Part shown: in pieces, positions 59,592 to 64,000 of the stretch
Layout: every line of letters begins with the position of its first letter
How positions within the stretch are numbered: the first letter of the stretch is position 1
Assembly (NCBI RefSeq): GCF_002028425.1
Contig: NZ_CP020042.1
Span: forward strand, 2,046,001 to 2,110,000
Length of the DNA stretch: 64,000 nucleotides
DNA from: Streptomyces katrae
GTDB lineage: Bacteria; Actinomycetota; Actinomycetes; Streptomycetales; Streptomycetaceae
Direction: 5' to 3'
Notes under the pieces: model-generated
Seen by the model: only the letters and a program-made list of their open reading frames with translations
Databases searched by the model: none
What the model was told of the DNA's origin: nothing
Program-made: the position numbers and the translations under genes

Positions 59592-62102
59592 TCAGGAGGC
59601 CTCGGCCCCGCGGACGCGCAGGGTGCGGGCGAGGTCGTCGAGCTGGTCGACGAGGACGCGGCGCATCATCGGGGTGATCCCGGGGTCTTCCAGGGCGGCG
59701 TGGCCGGCCTGGAGGTTGGCCTCGTCGGCGTGGTGGGCGGGGAAGGCCCAGCGGCCGGCGGCTTCGCCGATGGCGGGGCCGCGGCGGGCTCCGACGGCGA
59801 TGGCCTCGGGGTAGTAGCGGGTGACGTAGTCCTGGAGGAGTGCGGTCTGTTCGGGCTGCCAGAAGCCCTGTGCGGTGGCGGTGAACAGGTAGTTGGACAG
59901 GTCGTCGTCGTGGAAGAGGCGCTGCCAGGCGGCGGCCTTGGCCTCGTCGGTGGGCAGGGCGGCGCGGCAGCGGGCGGCGCCCTGGCGGCCGGTGGCGCTG
60001 GGGTCGGCGTCGAGGGCGGCGTCGATGGCGTCCTCGTCGATCGCGCCGAGGACGGCGAGGCGGGCGAGGATGCGCCAGCTGAGTTCGGGGTCGAGTTCGG
60101 GGCCGCCGGCGACGGTGCCGTCGGCGAGCCAGGCGGCGATGGTGTCGGGCTGGGTGGCGCTGTCGATGAAGGCGCGTACGGCGGCCAGGCGCAGGCCGGG
60201 CTCGGTTCCGTCCTCGGTGCGGCGCAGGAGGTCGCGGGCGATGGTGGTGAGGGCGGTGAGGGCGGCGGTGCGTTCGGCGGGGGCGGTGTAGAGGTCGGCG
60301 ACGTGGTTGCGGGCGAAGCCGAGGACGCCCTGGACGACGGCGAGGTCGCTCTCGTCGGGCAGGTGGGCCTCGGCGGTGGCGAGGTAGGTGGCGGGGTCGA
60401 GTTCGCCGTCGCGGACCATGTCGCGCAGGGAGCCCCAGACGACGGCGCGGGTGAGGGGGTCGGGGATGCGGGAGAGGCCGCGCAGGGCGGTTTCGAGTGA
60501 GGTTTCGTCGAGGCGGATCTTGGCGTAGCCGAGGTCGCCGTCGTTGAGGACGAGGAGGTCGGGGCGGGGGCCGGTGGCGGAGATGATCTCGTCGGTGGGG
60601 ACGTCGAGGTCGAGGAGTGCGGTGCGCTCCAGGAGGCCGTCGGTGGCGCGGGTGTAGGTGCCGGCGGTGATGCGGTGGGGGCGGCTGCCCGAGCGGTCGA
60701 CGGTGAGGGTCCAGCCGCCGGAGCCTTCCTGGATCCTGGGGGTGAGGGTGTCGATGCCGGTGGTGCGCAGCCAGATGCCGGCCCATGCGTGGACGTCGCG
60801 GTCGGTGTGGGCGGCGAGGGAGTCCACGAAGTCGGCGAGGGTGGCGTTGGCGAACTTGTGGCGGGCGAAGTGGGTGTTGATGCCGGCGAGGAAGTCCTTC
60901 TCGCCGAGCCAGGCGACGAGCTGGCGCAGGGCGGAGGCGCCCTTGGCGTAGGAGATGCCGTCGAAGTTGAGGAGGGCCGAGGCGGTGTCGGGGACGTCGT
61001 CGGGGCCGGGGGCGACGGGGTGGGTGGAGGGGCGCTGGTCGGCGGCGTAGCCCCAGGGCTTGCGCTCCATGCCGAACTCGGTCCAGGTGCCGGTGAAGCG
61101 GGTGGCTTCGGTGAGGGTCTGGTAGCCCATGTATTCGGCGAAGGACTCGTTGAGCCAGATGTCGTCGAACCAGGCGAGGGTGACGAGGTCGCCGAACCAC
61201 ATGTGGGCCATCTCGTGGGCGATGACCATGGCGCGGCGCTGGCGTTCGGTGTCGGTGACGGCGGAGCGGAAGACGAACTCGTCGCGGAAGGTGACCAGGC
61301 CGGGGTTCTCCATGGCGCCGGCGTTGAACTCGGGGACGAAGGCCTGGTCGTAGGAGTCGAAGGGGTACGGCTCGGTGAACTTCTCGTGGTAGCGGTCGTA
61401 GCAGGCGGTGGTGACGGAGAGGATCTCGTCGGCGTCGGCGTCGAGGTGGGGGGCGAGGGACTTGCGGCAGTGGATGCCGAAGGGGAGTCCGGCGTGCTCG
61501 GTGGTGACGCTGTGCCAGGGGCCCGCGGCGACGGCGGCGAGGTAGGTGGAGATGACGGGGGTGGGGGCGGAGGTCCAGGTGCCGGCGCCGTCGGCCTCGC
61601 GGTCGCCGGTGCGGGTGGTGATGCCGTTGGCGAGGACGGTCCAGTGGGCGGGGGCGGTGACGGTGAACTCGAAGACGGCCTTCAGGTCGGGCTGGTCGAA
61701 GGCGGTGAAGACCCGCTGGACGTCGTCCATGAACATCTGGGTGTAGACGTACGTCTCCCCGTCGGCGGGGTCGGTGAAGCGGTGCAGGCCCTCGCCGGTG
61801 CGCGAGTAGCGCATGCGGGCGTCGACGCGCAGCTCGTGGGGGCCTTCGGTGAGGCCGGTGAGCGGGAGGCGGTTGTCGTCGAGGGCGGCGGTGTCGAGGG
61901 GGTGGCCGTCGAGCGTGGCGGAGCGCAGTTCCTCCGGCTTCAGTTCCACGAAGGTGTCCGCGGGGGTGCGGGCGCTGAAGCGGATGACGGTGGTGGAGTC
62001 GAAGGTCTCTTCGCCGGTGGTGAGGTCGAGGGTGACGGCGTAGTGGTGGACGTCGAGGAGCTGGGCTCGGAGCTGCGCTTCGTTGCGCGTCAGTGCGGGC
62101 AT
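59592..62102 (-). CDS. pepN: Aminopeptidase N
   Basis: M1-family zinc metallopeptidase of about 836 residues that removes N-terminal residues from peptides in the cytoplasm. Exopeptidase motif GAMENPGLVTF; zinc site VIAHEMAHMWFGDLVTLAWFDDIWLNESFAEYMG (HExxH-x18-E); catalytic Tyr region FDGISYAKGASALRQL. The ERAP1-like helical C-terminal domain follows. ATG 62102 (MPALTRNEAQ) fits homologues; ATG 62111 is in frame. Neither has a strong ribosome site. Confidence 0.95.
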   Translation of the reverse strand: MPALTRNEAQLRAQLLDVHHYAVTLDLTTGEETFDSTTVIRFSARTPADTFVELKPEELRSATLDGHPLDTAALDDNRLPLTGLTEGPHELRVDARMRYSRTGEGLHRFTDPADGETYVYTQMFMDDVQRVFTAFDQPDLKAVFEFTVTAPAHWTVLANGITTRTGDREADGAGTWTSAPTPVISTYLAAVAAGPWHSVTTEHAGLPFGIHCRKSLAPHLDADADEILSVTTACYDRYHEKFTEPYPFDSYDQAFVPEFNAGAMENPGLVTFRDEFVFRSAVTDTERQRRAMVIAHEMAHMWFGDLVTLAWFDDIWLNESFAEYMGYQTLTEATRFTGTWTEFGMERKPWGYAADQRPSTHPVAPGPDDVPDTASALLNFDGISYAKGASALRQLVAWLGEKDFLAGINTHFARHKFANATLADFVDSLAAHTDRDVHAWAGIWLRTTGIDTLTPRIQEGSGGWTLTVDRSGSRPHRITAGTYTRATDGLLERTALLDLDVPTDEIISATGPRPDLLVLNDGDLGYAKIRLDETSLETALRGLSRIPDPLTRAVVWGSLRDMVRDGELDPATYLATAEAHLPDESDLAVVQGVLGFARNHVADLYTAPAERTAALTALTTIARDLLRRTEDGTEPGLRLAAVRAFIDSATQPDTIAAWLADGTVAGGPELDPELSWRILARLAVLGAIDEDAIDAALDADPSATGRQGAARCRAALPTDEAKAAAWQRLFHDDDLSNYLFTATAQGFWQPEQTALLQDYVTRYYPEAIAVGARRGPAIGEAAGRWAFPAHHADEANLQAGHAALEDPGITPMMRRVLVDQLDDLARTLRVRGAEAS

Positions 62103-62157
62103 GGGGCCCATGCTGCCGGATGGGGGGCCGGGGTCCTAGAGGGTGTCTGATGGACGG

Positions 62158-62184
62158 CCGGGGCGGGGGTGTCGCCCGCCCCGG
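62158..62184 (-). terminator. Terminator after chorismate mutase
   Basis: CCGGGGCGGG (62158-62167) pairs with CCCGCCCCGG (62175-62184), loop GGTGTCG, 6 bases downstream of the chorismate mutase stop and 56 bases upstream of pepN. Confidence 0.75.
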
Positions 62185-62190
62185 GGGCGG

Positions 62191-62529
62191 TCAGTCCTCG
62201 CCGGCGGCGATGGTCTCGTGGTGGCGGATGACCTCGGCGATGATGAAGTTGAGGAGCTTCTCGGCGAAGGCCGGGTCGAGCTTGGCGTTCTCGGCGAGCT
62301 GGCGCAGGCGGGCGATCTGGCTGGCCTCGCGGCCGGGGTCGGCGGGGGGCAGGTGGTGGCGGGCCTTGAGGTGGCCGACCTGCTGGGTGCATTTGAAGCG
62401 TTCGGCGAGCATGTGGACCACGGCCGCGTCGATGTTGTCGATGCTGTCGCGCAGGCGGGCCAGTTCGGCGGTGACGTTCTCGTCGATCGCGTCGGGGTCG
62501 GTGACGCTGTCGCGGTCGGTGGTGTTCAT
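62191..62529 (-). CDS. Chorismate mutase (AroQ class)
   Basis: Converts chorismate to prephenate for phenylalanine and tyrosine synthesis. A 112-residue all-helical protein: LARLRDSIDNIDAAVVHMLAERFKCTQQVGHLKARHHLPPADPGREASQIARLRQLAENAKLDPAFAEKLLNFIIAEVIRHHE, here described as the AroQ helix-1 Arg (in ARLRDSID), the Arg-Lys pair region (RF...GHLK) and the REASQIARL helix. No fused prephenate dehydratase or signal peptide. ATG at 62529; in-frame GTG at 62535 possible. Confidence 0.93.
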   Translation of the reverse strand: MNTTDRDSVTDPDAIDENVTAELARLRDSIDNIDAAVVHMLAERFKCTQQVGHLKARHHLPPADPGREASQIARLRQLAENAKLDPAFAEKLLNFIIAEVIRHHETIAAGED

Positions 62530-62606
62530 GGTCACCGAGCTTACGTGGCGGGCGGGCGTGTGACCTCTGGCATGTCGCTGGGTGAGACGGGCTGCTCGGC
62601 GGGGGT

Positions 62607-63755
62607 TCACAGGGGCAGCAGGGCGGTGACGAGCCAGCCGCCTTCGGGGGCGGGGCCGGCGGTGAGGCGGCCGCCGAGGGCTTCGGCGCGTTCGGTCATT
62701 CCGGCGAGGCCGTAGCCGCCGCCGCGGGCCTTCTCGGAGAGCCGGGCGGGGTGGCCGCCGTCGTCGGCGACGCGTACTTCGAGGCCGGCGGGGACGGTGC
62801 GCAGGCCGATGCGGACGGCGGTGGCGCTGGCGGCGTGTTTGGCGATGTTGGTGAGGGCTTCGAGGACGATGCGGTGGGCGGTGGCGGCGACGTCGCCGGG
62901 GATGCGGTCCTCCAGGCCCTGTTCGATGTAGAGGACGACGGGCGGGCCGGCGAAGCGGCGGGCGAGGTCGCGGATGTCGGCGAGGCCGGCGACGGGGGCG
63001 GTGGCGGGGGCCGTGGGGGTGCCGTCGTCCTCGCGCAGGACGTGGACGAGGCGGCGCATGGAGCCGAGGGCTTCGTCGCCGGCGGCTTCGATGCGGCCGA
63101 GGACCTCGGCGGCGCGTTCGGCGGTGACGCGGGTGAAGCGGGCGGCGCGGGCCTCGACGACGATGCCGGTGACGTGGTGAGCGACGAGGTCGTGGAGTTC
63201 GCGGGCGAGTTCGAGGCGTTCGGCGGTGCGTACGGCGTGCAGTTCGCGCAGGCGCTGCACGGACTGCAGGCGCAGCAGGAGCGAGTAGGCGGTGACGACG
63301 ACGGTGAGGACGGAGAAGAGGAGGGTGAAGCGGCCGGGGTTGGTGTCGCGTACGGGTACGGCCATGCAGCCGAGGCCGAGGAGGGGGCCGAGGACGGCGG
63401 CGGTGCGGGCGGGGGTGCGCAGCAGGACCTGGGAGAGGAGGACGAGGAGGGCGATGGCCTCGCCCGCGCCCCAGACGATGGTGGGCCGTTCGCCGAGGAC
63501 GAGCAGGAGGGTGACGGTCCAGGTGGTGGCGGCAGCGAACCAGGCGCGGGCGAGGAGGGGCAGGCCGGGCCAGGGGGCGGCGCTGAGGCAGACGAGGATG
63601 CCGGAGACCCAGACGGTGGCGTGCGGGGGGCTGGGCTGGCGGGCCAGGACGATGCCTTCGAAGGTGACGAGGGCCAGGAGGAGTACGCAGAGCAGGAGCC
63701 GGATCCGGACGGCGGCGCGGGGGTGGCGGCGGGCCCAGGAGGCGAGGGGGCTCAC
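62607..63755 (-). CDS. Two-component sensor histidine kinase (NarL/DesK-type)
   Basis: A 382-residue membrane kinase. About five or six hydrophobic helices (about 18-170) without a large external loop suggest sensing within the membrane. The HisKA_3 dimerisation domain has phospho-His in LARELHDLVAHHVTGIVVEARAARF. The HATPase region has EALTNIAKHA (N-box), VADDGG and GGGYGLAGMTERAEALGGRLTAG (G-boxes). GTG at 63755, 6 bases after the stop of the cognate response regulator, so one transcript. Signal unknown. Confidence 0.93.
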   Translation of the reverse strand: MSPLASWARRHPRAAVRIRLLLCVLLLALVTFEGIVLARQPSPPHATVWVSGILVCLSAAPWPGLPLLARAWFAAATTWTVTLLLVLGERPTIVWGAGEAIALLVLLSQVLLRTPARTAAVLGPLLGLGCMAVPVRDTNPGRFTLLFSVLTVVVTAYSLLLRLQSVQRLRELHAVRTAERLELARELHDLVAHHVTGIVVEARAARFTRVTAERAAEVLGRIEAAGDEALGSMRRLVHVLREDDGTPTAPATAPVAGLADIRDLARRFAGPPVVLYIEQGLEDRIPGDVAATAHRIVLEALTNIAKHAASATAVRIGLRTVPAGLEVRVADDGGHPARLSEKARGGGYGLAGMTERAEALGGRLTAGPAPEGGWLVTALLPL

Positions 63756-63761
63756 CGGCTT

Positions 63762-64000
63762 TCACGCGGTGGTGGCGGCGAGGCCGCTTTCCCAGGCCCA
63801 GGCGGCGATCTCGACGCGGTTGCGGGCGGTGAGCTTGGCCTGGACGTTGGCCAGGTGGGTTTTGACGGTGGACAGGGAGACGTAGAGCTCGGCGGCGATC
63901 TCGGCGTTGGTGAGTCCGCGGGCGAGGCAGCGCACGACGTCCTGTTCGCGTTCGGTGAGGGGGTCGGAGGGGCGGCGGGCGGCCTGGGGGCCGGCCATGC
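63762..64000 (-). CDS. LuxR/NarL-type response regulator, 3' part
   Basis: Only the C-terminal DNA-binding domain is in the window: LTEREQDVVRCLARGLTNAEIAAELYVSLSTVKTHLANVQAKL, ending EIAAWAWESGLAATTA. The frame continues across the right edge, where the receiver domain is expected. Adjacent to and upstream of its probable kinase partner. The internal ATG at 63998 is not taken as the start. Confidence 0.9.
   Translation of the reverse strand, partial: MAGPQAARRPSDPLTEREQDVVRCLARGLTNAEIAAELYVSLSTVKTHLANVQAKLTARNRVEIAAWAWESGLAATTA

Overview
The window is chromosomal DNA from a streptomycete or very close relative. Base composition is very high in G+C with strong third-position bias. Markers include a chaplin with a sortase-type signal, an actinobacterial-type DNA polymerase I, an ANTAR response regulator of the PdtaR type and many families typical of Streptomyces (DUF6343, DUF3068, DUF4184, PAC2, WGR, SWIM/SNF2). 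The gene order uvrB ... rpsA ... polA ... liv operon ... pdtaR ... pyk resembles, from memory, the conserved core arm of Streptomyces chromosomes. No phage, insertion sequence, CRISPR array or rRNA was seen. One tRNA-like gene is present.

Layout. 1-7.1 kb: uvrB (5' part), a secreted glycerophosphodiesterase, an O6-alkylguanine methyltransferase, an MFS exporter, a cupin, a pseudouridine-catabolism pair (PsuG plus a PfkB-type kinase) and a uridine-kinase-like protein with a damaged P-loop. 7.2-16.2 kb: a WGR/beta-propeller protein, a cupin, DUF2293, a two-domain chaplin, a HAD-like protein, a coupled SNF2 helicase-SWIM protein pair and a TPR protein. 16.4-20 kb: coaE, a PAC2 protein, and rpsA with a good promoter and long leader. 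20-24.8 kb: a methyltransferase and HrpB helicase; the hrpB frame carries an intergenic-type Streptomyces repeat. DUF3068 and a small membrane protein follow. 25-31.5 kb: a lower-GC PIG-L deacetylase/lectin lipoprotein, a giant YfhO-type membrane protein, a Pro-Thr-tailed lytic transglycosylase and DUF4184.

31.5-44.8 kb: polA, a molybdopterin oxidoreductase, a thioesterase, a membrane protein preceded by a possible leaderless 18-residue ORF, then the branched-chain amino-acid ABC operon livK-H-M-G-F with RNA hairpins around livK, and an ANTAR regulator. 44.8-50.3 kb looks like an accessory block beside a tRNA: an aberrant tRNA-Leu(CAA)-like gene, a free-standing HTH-LAGLIDADG protein, an Rrf2-MFS-GNAT operon with two matching operator-like sites, a MerR regulator with a 19-bp-spacer promoter, a small EF-hand protein and a secreted serine hydrolase. 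50.3-64 kb: pyruvate kinase, a SIMPL protein, a Tat-exported 5'-nucleotidase, an orphan decarboxylase/N-monooxygenase pair of siderophore type without a synthetase, a large surface protein, aminopeptidase N, chorismate mutase, and a two-component system running off the right edge.

The most unusual elements are the tRNA/LAGLIDADG neighbourhood (44.84-45.77 kb), the Rrf2 operator pair, the orphan hydroxylamine-type pathway (54.65-57.45 kb) and the repeat captured inside hrpB. All functions are read from sequence and family knowledge; no database search was possible.
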